Below are positions 31,438-40,115 of a stretch of DNA of 64,000 nucleotides, in pieces (the stretch's first letter is position 1; every line of letters starts with the position of its first letter). A program made the translations under genes and the position numbers. The DNA is from Streptomyces sp. H27-H1. Its GTDB lineage: Bacteria; Actinomycetota; Actinomycetes; Streptomycetales; Streptomycetaceae. Under the pieces are notes generated by a model, which worked only from the letters and a program-made list of their open reading frames with translations, did not search any database and had not been told where the DNA came from. The stretch covers positions 17,677 through 81,676 of the forward strand of contig NZ_JAPNLJ010000002.1 of NCBI RefSeq assembly GCF_026627445.1, read 5' to 3'.

Positions 31438-31964
31438 GCGTTCTTCAACTCCAGAGCGTCGAGGACCGCCTGGGCGACCTCTTCGGGGGTGCGGTCGTCG
31501 GTGGCCACCACGACGCGCGCCACTTCGGTGTACAGGGGGCGTCGGGCCTCCATCAGCTCGCGCCACTGGCGGCGCGGGTTGATGGCGAGCAGCGGGCGCG
31601 CGGCGCCGAGGCCCACGCGCTTCACGGCTTCCTCGACGTCCATCGAGAGGTAGGCCACGGGCAGTCCGGTGAGCAGCTCGCGCGTCGCCTCGTCGAGGAC
31701 GGCGCCGCCCCCGAGGGCAAGGACCCCCTCGTGTCCGGCGACGGCGGCGGTGACCGCCTGCCGCTCCAGCTCACGGAAGTAGGGTTCGCCCTCGTCCACG
31801 AAGATGTCGGAGATCTCCCGGCCCTGGGCCGCGACGATGTCGGCGTCGGTGTCCCGGTAGGAGACTCCGAGCCGCTGGGCGATCAGCTCGCCCACGGTGG
31901 ACTTGCCGGACCCCATGGGGCCGACGAGGACCACCAGGGGCCCTGTCGTACGGGTGCCCGTCAC
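31434..31964 (-). CDS. aroK: shikimate kinase
   Basis: A 176-residue kinase phosphorylating shikimate at O3. P-loop [20 protein letters not shown], shikimate-binding [11 protein letters not shown], and [16 protein letters not shown] are all present, and the Arg-rich lid follows ([18 protein letters not shown]). GTG start overlaps the aroC stop by 4 bp; its own stop overlaps aroB by 4 bp. Confidence 0.97.
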   Translation of the reverse strand: MTGTRTTGPLVVLVGPMGSGKSTVGELIAQRLGVSYRDTDADIVAAQGREISDIFVDEGEPYFRELERQAVTAAVAGHEGVLALGGGAVLDEATRELLTGLPVAYLSMDVEEAVKRVGLGAARPLLAINPRRQWRELMEARRPLYTEVARVVVATDDRTPEEVAQAVLDALELKNA

Positions 31965-33145
31965 CGGATCTGCATGTTGTCGAGGTAGGACTGCACGTTG
32001 CGGCGGGTCTCGGGGACGGAGTCGCCGCCGAACTTCTCCACGACGGCGTCGGCCAGCACCAGGGCGACCATGGCCTCGGCGACGATGCCCGCGGCGGGCA
32101 CCGCACAGACGTCGGAGCGCTGGTGGTGCGCGACGGTGGCTTCACCGGTGGCCACGTCCACGGTGGCGAGGGCCTTCGGTACGGTCGCGATGGGCTTCAT
32201 CGCGGCGCGTACGCGCAGCAGCTCGCCGGTGGTCAGACCGCCCTCGGTGCCGCCGGCGCGGCCGGAGGTGCGCTTGATGCCCTCGGGGGTGGAGACGATC
32301 TCGTCGTGCGCCTGCGAGCCGGGCACGCGGGCCAGGTCGAAGCCGTCGCCGACCTCGACGCCCTTGATGGCCTGGATGCCCATGAGCGCGGCCGCGAGGC
32401 GCGCGTCGAGGCGGCGGTCCCAGTGCACGTGCGAGCCGAGGCCGACGGGCACCCCGTAGGCGAGGACCTCGACGACGCCGCCGAGGGTGTCGCCGTCCTT
32501 GTGGGCCTGGTCGATCTCCGCGACCATCGCCTTCGACGCGTCGGCGTCGAGGCACCGCACCGGGTCGGCGTCGAGCTTCTCGACGTCGGCGGGCGTCGGG
32601 TAGACGCCGTACGGGGCCTTGGCGCCCGCCAGCTCCACGACGTGGGAGACGATCTCGATGCCCGCGACCTCCTTGATGAAGGAGCGGGCGATGGCGCCGA
32701 GGGCCACGCGCGCGGCGGTCTCACGGGCGCTGGCGCGCTCCAGGATCGGCCGGGCCTCGGAGAAGCCGTACTTCTGCATGCCCGCGAGGTCGGCGTGGCC
32801 GGGGCGGGGGCGGGTGAGCGCCGCGTTGCGTCCGGTCTCCTTGAGCAGCGCGGGGTCGACCGGGTCGGCCGACATGACGGTCTCCCACTTGGGCCACTCG
32901 GTGTTGCCGATCATGACGGCCACCGGGGACCCCTGCGACAGCCCGTGGCGGACGCCGCCCAGGAAGGTGATCTCGTCCTGCTCGAACTTCATCCGGGCAC
33001 CGCGGCCGTAGCCGAGCCGGCGCCTGGCCAGGTGTTCGGCCACCAGATCGGTGGTGACCGGGACGCCGGCGGGAAGCCCCTCCAGCGTCGCTACCAGAGC
33101 CGGGCCATGCGATTCCCCGGCCGTCAGCCAACGCAACCTGCTCAA
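31961..33145 (-). CDS. aroC: chorismate synthase
   Basis: A 394-residue FMN-dependent enzyme that removes phosphate from EPSP to give chorismate. Family blocks [50 protein letters not shown] and [14 protein letters not shown] are intact. It uses a TTG start at 33145 with GAGGAG seven bases upstream; no ATG or GTG fits the family start. First gene of the aroC-aroK-aroB unit; 181 bp separates it from aroE. Confidence 0.97.
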   Translation of the reverse strand: MSRLRWLTAGESHGPALVATLEGLPAGVPVTTDLVAEHLARRRLGYGRGARMKFEQDEITFLGGVRHGLSQGSPVAVMIGNTEWPKWETVMSADPVDPALLKETGRNAALTRPRPGHADLAGMQKYGFSEARPILERASARETAARVALGAIARSFIKEVAGIEIVSHVVELAGAKAPYGVYPTPADVEKLDADPVRCLDADASKAMVAEIDQAHKDGDTLGGVVEVLAYGVPVGLGSHVHWDRRLDARLAAALMGIQAIKGVEVGDGFDLARVPGSQAHDEIVSTPEGIKRTSGRAGGTEGGLTTGELLRVRAAMKPIATVPKALATVDVATGEATVAHHQRSDVCAVPAAGIVAEAMVALVLADAVVEKFGGDSVPETRRNVQSYLDNMQIR

Positions 33146-33326
33146 CGATGCTCCTCGTGCTCGCGCCTGATTCAGCAGCGGCGCGATCGGGTGCGCGGCC
33201 CGGACCCGCCTTCACCCCGATCCTCCCATGTCCGGGCCGGTACACCGCCCTCAGGTCCAACTGTCGGACGGCGGCGCACCTCGACCCGAGGCGACATGTG
33301 GATCTAGGACCGGTCTACGGGCCCGC

Positions 33327-34154
33327 TCAGTGGCGGGCGCGCAGCGCCGCCTCGCCCGCGGCGCGCATGGCCGCCAGCGGCGCGGTGGGGCAGCCGGTCA
33401 TCAGCTCGACCTGCAGGACGGCCTGGTGGACCAGGAGGTCGAGGCCGCCGAGGAGCCTGCCGCCGCGATGCGTCCAGGCCGCGGCGAGGGGCGTCGGCCA
33501 GGGGTCGTAGAGCACGTCGAAGAGGGTGCCCGGAGCGTCCGGCACGGATGCGGCCAGCTCGTCCGTGGCCCCGGCCGGGGTGGTGGCGATGACCAGGGGC
33601 GCGGCCAGCGCCTCGGACGCCCGCGACCAGTCGGCCGTGCGGACGTCCACGCCGAGCCGCTCGCCCCACTCGCGCATCTCCGCGGCTCGGGCCTCGGAGC
33701 GTACGTACGCGGTCACCGCGCCGGTGCAGATCCGTGCCAGCGCGGCGAGCGCCGAGGAGGCGGTGGCGCCCGCGCCGAGGACGGCGGCGGACTCCACCTT
33801 CTCCACGCCCTGCTCGCTCAGTGCCGCGAGCAGGCCGGGGATGTCGGTGTTGTCACCGACCTTGCGGCCGTCCTCGGTGAAGACGACGGTGTTGACCGTT
33901 TCGACGGAGGCGGCCGTGTCACTGATGGCGTCGAGCAGCGGGATGATCGCCCGCTTGAGCGGCATGGTCAGCGACAGCCCGGCCCACTCGGGGCCGAGCC
34001 GTGCGATGAACCCGGGCAGGGCGTCCTCGTCGACCTCGAATCGGTCGTACGACCGGTCTCCGAGGCCGAGCTCCTGGTACGCGGCGCGGTGCAGCACCGG
34101 TGAGAGGGAGTGCTCGATGGGCGAACCCAGCACCGCGGCCCGTATCCGTGACAT
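33327..34154 (-). CDS. aroE: shikimate dehydrogenase
   Basis: A 275-residue enzyme reducing 3-dehydroshikimate to shikimate. The substrate side shows VLGSPIEHSLSPVLHRAAYQ, the catalytic Lys in LSLTMPLKRAIIP and the Asp in GDNTDIPGLL; the NADP(H) fold begins VLGAGATASSALAAL. It begins 6 bp after the mltG stop, so it belongs to the alaS-ruvX-mltG-aroE transcript rather than to aroCKB. Confidence 0.95.
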   Translation of the reverse strand: MSRIRAAVLGSPIEHSLSPVLHRAAYQELGLGDRSYDRFEVDEDALPGFIARLGPEWAGLSLTMPLKRAIIPLLDAISDTAASVETVNTVVFTEDGRKVGDNTDIPGLLAALSEQGVEKVESAAVLGAGATASSALAALARICTGAVTAYVRSEARAAEMREWGERLGVDVRTADWSRASEALAAPLVIATTPAGATDELAASVPDAPGTLFDVLYDPWPTPLAAAWTHRGGRLLGGLDLLVHQAVLQVELMTGCPTAPLAAMRAAGEAALRARH

Positions 34155-34160
34155 GTCCTG

Positions 34161-35879
34161 CTACCCGCCGTTCTTCTGCTTCTGCCGTTCCTGGAACTCC
34201 GCGACGAGCTGGAGGTGCTCGTCGTAGGTCTTGGTGAAGGTCGTCTTGTCGCCGTCGACCGACACGAAGAACATCCAGCCTCCGTGGTCCGGGCTGAGCG
34301 TAGCGGTCAGCGCCTCCAGACCGGGGTTGTTGATCGGCCCCGGGGGCAGTCCCGTCACGTTGTGCGTGTTGTAGGGGTGGACGAACGCCTTGGCTTCCTT
34401 GAGGTTGAAGTTGATCTCGCTCTGGTTCTTGATGTAGTTGTACGTCGAGTCGAACTCGATCTTGCGGTTCGTGACGTCGTTGGTCTTCTTGAGGCGGTTG
34501 TAGACCACCTCCGACATCTTCCGGAAGTCGTCGTGGTTCTTGCCCTCGGCGTTCACGAGGCTGGCGACCGTGATCACCTGGAGCGGGTTCTCCAGGCCCA
34601 GTTCCTTGGACTTGGCCTCGATCCCCAGTTCCGTGTACTTGTCCGTAGCGTTCTTGACCATCTGTTTGAGCAGGGACTCGGGGGTGCTGTCCTTGGTCAG
34701 GTCGTAGCGCATCGGATACAGGAAGCCCTCGAGCGGGTCCATGATCTTCGAGTCGTTGTTCGCCCATGCCGGCAGTCCGAGGTTCTTGACCTCGCGCTTG
34801 GCGATCCCCGCCGTCGTGCCTTCCGGCTTCTCGAGCTTCTTGTCGATCGCCGCGTAGACCGCGGAGTTGCGCGAGCCCTCGGAGATGGTGAGCACGTGAA
34901 GCTTGGAGGGGTCGGTCATGACCTCGACCACCGAGGCGGCCGACATCTTCTTCTTCAGCGGATAGGTGCCGGGCTGGATCGACGTGCCGTTGGCGCTCTT
35001 CGCCGCATCCACGAAGGCCTGGGCGCTCGCGACCACGCCGGCTTCCTTGAGGATGCGGCCCATCTGCCCCAGGCCCGCACCCTTGGGGATCTGCACGTCG
35101 ACCGGCACGTCGATGCCGGCGCCCGCGAAGTCCTCGGCCGCTCCGAACTTGTCCTTGAGGTAGCTGTAGCCGTAGTACCCGCCGCCGCCGACCACGGCGA
35201 CGATGACCACGGCAGCGATGAGGCAGGCCATGCCGCTGCGCTTCTTCGGTTTGCCACCGGAGCGGCCAGGTCGGCGGCCGCCGCGCCCGCCGTCGTCGCC
35301 ATCACCGTCACCGTCGTCGTTGTCACCGCCGCCCCCGCCCGCGAGGAACGAGTCGGCCGCGGCGTCCTCCTCCTCCTGCCACGGCTCCTCGGTCTGCAGG
35401 TGGCGCATGCTCGGGGGCCGTGGCGGCGGGAAAGCCTCGGGGGTGCCGTAGAGGTCGGGGGCCTCGCCGGGGTAGCCGCTCGACTGCTGCTGCGCGTACG
35501 GATCCACGCCCGCGTACGGGTCGGCGGTCTGCGGGACCTCGGCGTAGTGGACCTGGCCGGTGTCCCACACCTGGCCCTGGCCGCCGTACGTCTCCTGCTG
35601 CGGGTGCTGCTGCGGGTGCTGGTGCTGTTGCGGGTGCTGCGGATACGGCATCTGCTGCGGCTGCTGCGCGTACGGCGGCTGCTGGGCCTGGGGGTACCGG
35701 CCCTGCTGCTGCGCGTAGTAGGGCTGCTGGGGCTGAGGCTCCTGCTGGTACTGCTGCGGGCCTGCGACATAGGGCATCTGACCCTGCTGGGTCTCGTGCC
35801 CGGTCCACCCCTGGTCCCCGTACTGCGGGTCCTCGGGGTGCCACGGTTCGGGGCCAGGGCCCCGGCCATACTCAGTCAT
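34161..35879 (-). CDS. mltG: endolytic murein transglycosylase MltG
   Basis: 572 residues. Residues 1-200 are cytoplasmic and highly enriched in Gln, Pro, Tyr, His and then Asp/Gly. A membrane helix (ACLIAAVVIVAVVGGGGYYG) at about 225-245 anchors the YceG domain outside. That domain carries VPKGAGLGQMGRIL-like and ASLVNAEGKNHDDFRKMSEV blocks; the conserved Glu in the latter fits the catalytic acid. MltG cuts nascent glycan strands and so sets where peptidoglycan polymerisation ends. The N-terminus contains CTG-rich tandem codons (HQHPQQHPQQ) that could vary in number. It lies 127 bp after ruvX and 6 bp before aroE. Confidence 0.93.
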   Translation of the reverse strand: MTEYGRGPGPEPWHPEDPQYGDQGWTGHETQQGQMPYVAGPQQYQQEPQPQQPYYAQQQGRYPQAQQPPYAQQPQQMPYPQHPQQHQHPQQHPQQETYGGQGQVWDTGQVHYAEVPQTADPYAGVDPYAQQQSSGYPGEAPDLYGTPEAFPPPRPPSMRHLQTEEPWQEEEDAAADSFLAGGGGGDNDDGDGDGDDGGRGGRRPGRSGGKPKKRSGMACLIAAVVIVAVVGGGGYYGYSYLKDKFGAAEDFAGAGIDVPVDVQIPKGAGLGQMGRILKEAGVVASAQAFVDAAKSANGTSIQPGTYPLKKKMSAASVVEVMTDPSKLHVLTISEGSRNSAVYAAIDKKLEKPEGTTAGIAKREVKNLGLPAWANNDSKIMDPLEGFLYPMRYDLTKDSTPESLLKQMVKNATDKYTELGIEAKSKELGLENPLQVITVASLVNAEGKNHDDFRKMSEVVYNRLKKTNDVTNRKIEFDSTYNYIKNQSEINFNLKEAKAFVHPYNTHNVTGLPPGPINNPGLEALTATLSPDHGGWMFFVSVDGDKTTFTKTYDEHLQLVAEFQERQKQKNGG

Positions 35880-36006
35880 CGATCCCCTAGCGCGCCGCAG
35901 GGCGTTGGCCGCGACTCCGTCTGCCGCGACGCACGGTTCCGCCTCTTCTGATGGGCGACGGCTGTTCGAATGCCGTCACATCGCGCGGAACGTTACCGTA
36001 TCGCGA

Positions 36007-36477
36007 TCAGACAACCACTTCGACGCACTCGCCGGGCGGATTACCTGATACCCGTTCGGTCTCCAGAGCGTTCTGAAGGATCACCACGGCGGCGGCCTGG
36101 TCGATGACCGACCGGCCCTTCTTCGCGTTCCGTCCCGCGGCCCGCAGGCCCTGGGCGGCGGTGACGGTCGTCATCCGCTCGTCCACCAGACGCACCGTCA
36201 CGGGCTTGATGCCCTTGGCGAGTTCCGTGGCGAAGGCGCGGCACTTGGCCGCGGCCGGCCCCTCCCGTCCGCTCAGCGAACGCGGCAGGCCGACCACCAC
36301 CTCGATGGGCTCGTACTCCTCGACGAGCTGCCGCAGCCGCCGGTGGGCGAAGGGGATGTCCCGGCCCGGAACGGTCTCCACCGGTGTGGCCAACACCCCG
36401 TCGGGGTCGCACGAGGCGACCCCGATCCGGGCGTCTCCCACATCGATGGCGAGCCGGCGGCCACGGCGCAGCGTCAT
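36007..36477 (-). CDS. ruvX: Holliday junction resolvase-like protein / pre-16S rRNA nuclease
   Basis: 156 residues of the YqgF/RuvX RNase H-like family, associated with 16S rRNA 5' end maturation and proposed junction resolution. LAIDVGDARIGVASCDPDG carries the first catalytic Asp, VVVGLPRSLSGREG the middle strand, and RLVDERMTTVTAAQ the acidic Glu/Arg block; the closing Asp is in SVIDQAAAVVIL. The ATG shares one base with the alaS stop (TGATG). Confidence 0.94.
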   Translation of the reverse strand: MTLRRGRRLAIDVGDARIGVASCDPDGVLATPVETVPGRDIPFAHRRLRQLVEEYEPIEVVVGLPRSLSGREGPAAAKCRAFATELAKGIKPVTVRLVDERMTTVTAAQGLRAAGRNAKKGRSVIDQAAAVVILQNALETERVSGNPPGECVEVVV

Positions 36478-39146
36478 CAGGCGTTCTCGCCCACGAGGCG
36501 CTCGACGGCCGCGATGGCGTCGCCGATGGCGGCCGGGTTCTGACCGCCGCCCTGGGCGACGTCGGGCTTGCCGCCGCCGCCACCACCGAGGGTCTTGGCA
36601 GCGGCACGGACCAGGTCGCCGGCCTTGAGGCCGCGCTCGCGGGCCGCCTCGTTGGTGGCGATCACGGTCAGCGGGCGGTCGTTGGCCACGGTGAACAGGG
36701 CCACGACGACCGGGCGGTCGCCCTGGATGCGGCCCCGGACGTCGAGGACCAGCTTGCGCAGGTCGTCGGCGCCGGTGCCGTCCGGCACCTGGCCGGTGAC
36801 CACGGCGACGCCGCGTACGTCCTGGGCACCCGCGGCAAGACCGGCGGCGGCCTGGAGGACCTTCTCCGCGCGGAACTTCTCGATCTCCTTCTCGGCGTCC
36901 TTCAGCTTGCCGAGCATGGAGGCGATCTTCTCCGGCAGCTCCTCCGGACGGCCCTTGACCAGCTCCTGGAGCTGGGCGACGACCGTGTGCTCCTTGGCGA
37001 GGAAGTTGTACGCGTCCACGCCGACGAGGGCCTCGACGCGGCGCACGCCGGAGCCGATGGAGGACTCGCCGAGCAGCTTCACCAGGCCCAGCTGGGCGGT
37101 GTTGCCGACGTGCGTGCCGCCGCACAGCTCCTTGGAGAAGTCGCCGATGGTCACGACCCGCACGCGCTCGCCGTACTTCTCGCCGAACTCGGCGATGGCG
37201 CCCTGCTTCTTCGCCTCGTCGATGGTCATGATCTCGGCGGTGACGTCGAGCTCGCGGGAGAGCACGTCGTTGATCTTCTGCTCTACGTCGGTGAGGACCG
37301 AGCCGGGCACCGCGTTCGGCGAGCCGAAGTCGAAGCGGAAGCGGCCGGGCGAGTTCTCGGAACCGGCCTGGGCGGCCGTGGGGCCGAGCGCGTCGCGCAG
37401 CGCCTGGTGGGTCAGGTGCGTGGCCGAGTGGGCGCGGGCGATGGCCCGGCGGCGGTGGATGTCGATGGCGGCGTACGCGGAGGCGCCGACCGTCACCTCG
37501 CCGACCTGGACGGAGCCCTTGTGCACGGAGACGCCGGGGACGGGCTGCTGCACGTCGCGGACGACGATGACGGCGCCCGTGTCGAGCTTGATCCGGCCCT
37601 GGTCGGCGAGCTGGCCGCCGCCCTCGGCGTAGAAGGGGGTGCGGTCGAGGACGACCTCGACCTCGTCGCCCTCGGAGGCGGCGGGCGCGGAGACGCCGTT
37701 GACCAGGAGGCCGACGATGGTGGACTCGCCCTGGTTGGTGGCGTAGCCGGTGAACTCGGTGGCGCCGGAGCCGTCGGCGATCTCCCGGTAGGCGGACATG
37801 TCCGCGTGGCCGGTCTTCTTGGCCTTCGCGTCGGCCTTGGCCTGGTCGCGCTGCTGCTTCATCAGGCGGCGGAAGCCGTCCTGGTCCACGGAGAGGCCCT
37901 GTTCGGCGGCCATCTCCAGGGTCAGGTCGATCGGGAAGCCCCAGGTGTCGTGGAGCAGGAACGCCTTCTCGCCGGCCAGGACCGTGCCACCGGTGGCCTT
38001 GGTCTCGGTGATGGCGGTGTCGAGGATGTTCGTGCCGCCGCGCAGGGCCTTGACGAAGGCGGCCTCTTCGGCGAGCGCGACGGTCTCGATGCGCCCCCGG
38101 TCGGTGACGAGCTCCGGGTACTGCTGCCCCATCGTCTCGATGACCACGTCGACGAGGTCCTTGATGACCGGCCCGGTGGCGCCCATGAGGCGCATGTTGC
38201 GGATGGCGCGGCGCATGATGCGGCGCAGCACGTAGCCGCGGCCCTCGTTGCCGGGGGTGACGCCGTCGCCGATGAGCATGGCGGAGGTGCGGATGTGGTC
38301 GGCGACCACGCGCAGCGCGACGTCGGTGCCCTGGGCGGCGCCGTACTGCACGCCCGTCAGCTCGGTGGCCTTGTCCATGACCACGCGCAGGGTGTCGGTC
38401 TCGTACATGTTCTGCACGCCCTGCAGGATCATGGCGAGACGCTCGAGACCCAGACCGGTGTCGATGTTCTTCGACGGCAGGTCGCCGAGGATCGGGAAGT
38501 CTTCCTTCCCGTCGCCGGCGCCGCGCTCGTACTGCATGAAGACCAGGTTCCAGATCTCCACGTAGCGCTCGTCGTTGACGGCCGGGCCGCCCTCGACGCC
38601 GAACTCGGGGCCGCGGTCGTAGTTGATCTCCGAGCAGGGGCCACAGGGTCCGGGGACGCCCATGGACCAGAAGTTGTCCTTCTTGCCCAGGCGCTGGATG
38701 CGCTCGGCCGGGACGCCGACCTTCTCGCGCCAGATGGCCTCGGCCTCGTCGTCGTCGAGGTAGACCGTGATCCAGAGCTTCTCGGGCTCCAGGCCGAAGC
38801 CGCCGTCCGCCACGGAGCTGGTGAGCAGCTCCCAGGCGTACTTGATGGCGCCTTCCTTGAAGTAGTCGCCGAAGGAGAAGTTGCCGCACATCTGGAAGAA
38901 CGTGCCGTGGCGGGTGGTCTTGCCGACCTCTTCGATGTCCGGCGTGCGCACGCACTTCTGCACGCTGGTGAGCGTGGAGGAGGGCGGCTTGGCCTCGCCG
39001 AGGAAGTACGGCTTGAACGGCACCATGCCTGCGGGCACCAGCAGCAGAGTCGGGTCGTCCGCGATGAGCGACGCCGAAGGGACAACGGTGTGACCGCGCT
39101 CCTCGAAGAAGCTCAGCCAGCGGCGGCGGATTTCAGCCGACTCCAT
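36477..39146 (-). CDS. alaS: alanyl-tRNA synthetase
   Basis: An 889-residue class II synthetase. Aminoacylation core: [20 protein letters not shown] and [20 protein letters not shown]. The editing domain retains the zinc motif [16 protein letters not shown] and the C-side [15 protein letters not shown]; a DHHA1/C-Ala domain closes the chain with the glycine-rich [18 protein letters not shown] at 39146 shares one base with the stop of the preceding small gene, so the two are coupled. Confidence 0.98.
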   Translation of the reverse strand: MESAEIRRRWLSFFEERGHTVVPSASLIADDPTLLLVPAGMVPFKPYFLGEAKPPSSTLTSVQKCVRTPDIEEVGKTTRHGTFFQMCGNFSFGDYFKEGAIKYAWELLTSSVADGGFGLEPEKLWITVYLDDDEAEAIWREKVGVPAERIQRLGKKDNFWSMGVPGPCGPCSEINYDRGPEFGVEGGPAVNDERYVEIWNLVFMQYERGAGDGKEDFPILGDLPSKNIDTGLGLERLAMILQGVQNMYETDTLRVVMDKATELTGVQYGAAQGTDVALRVVADHIRTSAMLIGDGVTPGNEGRGYVLRRIMRRAIRNMRLMGATGPVIKDLVDVVIETMGQQYPELVTDRGRIETVALAEEAAFVKALRGGTNILDTAITETKATGGTVLAGEKAFLLHDTWGFPIDLTLEMAAEQGLSVDQDGFRRLMKQQRDQAKADAKAKKTGHADMSAYREIADGSGATEFTGYATNQGESTIVGLLVNGVSAPAASEGDEVEVVLDRTPFYAEGGGQLADQGRIKLDTGAVIVVRDVQQPVPGVSVHKGSVQVGEVTVGASAYAAIDIHRRRAIARAHSATHLTHQALRDALGPTAAQAGSENSPGRFRFDFGSPNAVPGSVLTDVEQKINDVLSRELDVTAEIMTIDEAKKQGAIAEFGEKYGERVRVVTIGDFSKELCGGTHVGNTAQLGLVKLLGESSIGSGVRRVEALVGVDAYNFLAKEHTVVAQLQELVKGRPEELPEKIASMLGKLKDAEKEIEKFRAEKVLQAAAGLAAGAQDVRGVAVVTGQVPDGTGADDLRKLVLDVRGRIQGDRPVVVALFTVANDRPLTVIATNEAARERGLKAGDLVRAAAKTLGGGGGGKPDVAQGGGQNPAAIGDAIAAVERLVGENA

Positions 39147-39499
39147 CAGTGGTCCTCATTCCGGTTGTACGTAGCCTTCGAGCGGTACGTGTTCTGGTCC
39201 TGCTGGTCGTGCTCGATGGCCCGCAGCCGCCGCGGCCCGGGAAGGGCGGTGACGTTGGCGGGCAGGTCGGGATCCTGGTGGAGTCCCAGTGCGTCGTTCA
39301 GTTCGTCCTCGCGCTGCGACATCCCCGACTTGACGTCGAGGGCGAAGTCCTTGAGGCGGTGGCCGGCCTCGATCGCCTTGTCGGCGGCCTGCGCGGCGAG
39401 GCTCTCCGGCGTCAGCTTCTTCAGCTGCCGGTTGACCTTGGTGGTGGCCCATACGCCGGCGGCTGCGCCTGCGGTGAACCAGAAGGCTCGGCGGATCAT
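39146..39499 (-). CDS. small membrane-associated protein (DUF6167-like)
   Basis: 117 residues. [20 protein letters not shown] is an N-terminal hydrophobic segment. Then come the amphipathic helices [20 protein letters not shown] and [20 protein letters not shown] and a charged tail. I recognise it as the small protein always found between the DUF948 gene and alaS in streptomycetes, but no function is known to me. It ends one base into alaS and starts 8 bp after the DUF948 gene. The fixed link to alaS may reflect translational coupling rather than shared function. Confidence 0.75.
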   Translation of the reverse strand: MIRRAFWFTAGAAAGVWATTKVNRQLKKLTPESLAAQAADKAIEAGHRLKDFALDVKSGMSQREDELNDALGLHQDPDLPANVTALPGPRRLRAIEHDQQDQNTYRSKATYNRNEDH

Positions 39500-39507
39500 C
39501 GGAGGTC

Positions 39508-39948
39508 TCAGCCCTTCTGCTTGCGGCGCCGGGGTGTCGGCACGGTGCGGCCGACGATCACGGTACGCCGGGACGACTTGCGCGGCGGTTCCTCGGGGGT
39601 CCCGCCGGCCCGGCCCAGCGCCTTGCGGACGCCGTAGCCGAAGGCCGCGACCTTGACGAGCGGGCCGCCGAAGGTGGACGCCACGGTGGAGGACAGCGCG
39701 GAGGCGTTGGAGGTGACTTCCTGCACGTCGCTCGCGATGGCGTCGACCCGGTCCAGCTGGGTGCGGGCGGAGCGGACGGTGGTGGAGGCGTCCGCGAGCA
39801 GCGGGACGGCCTGCTCGGTGACGTCGGCCACCAGCTTGGTGGTCGCCTTGAGCACCTGGGCCAGCCTCACCAGCACCACGGCGATGAAGGAGACCAGGAT
39901 GGCCCAGAAGACGGCCACCAGGATCCCGGCCACCTCTCCACCGGACAC
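39508..39948 (-). CDS. DUF948 membrane protein
   Basis: 146 residues. A membrane helix at about 7-28 (GILVAVFWAILVSFIAVVLV), then a long helical region with heptad character (LAQVLKATTKLVADVTEQAV; TVRSARTQLDRVDAIASDVQ) typical of DUF948, then a basic tail (PRKSSRRTVIVGRTVPTPRR). Probably a membrane-anchored coiled coil. First gene of the minus-strand run through alaS, divergent from the ATPase gene at 40116. Confidence 0.8.
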   Translation of the reverse strand: MSGGEVAGILVAVFWAILVSFIAVVLVRLAQVLKATTKLVADVTEQAVPLLADASTTVRSARTQLDRVDAIASDVQEVTSNASALSSTVASTFGGPLVKVAAFGYGVRKALGRAGGTPEEPPRKSSRRTVIVGRTVPTPRRRKQKG

Positions 39949-40115
39949 GTCCCACCACTCTCTACGGATTGATCACCAAGCGAAAAAGTCGTCCTCCGAC
40001 CCTATCGCGCCGGAGATCCGCCGCAGTACCGGAATTCCGGGGGCCACCGCTGCCGGGCGCCCGGATCCGGCTCGCCTTGTACGCAACGCATGCGGACCAG
40101 TACGCTCCGTGTCCC

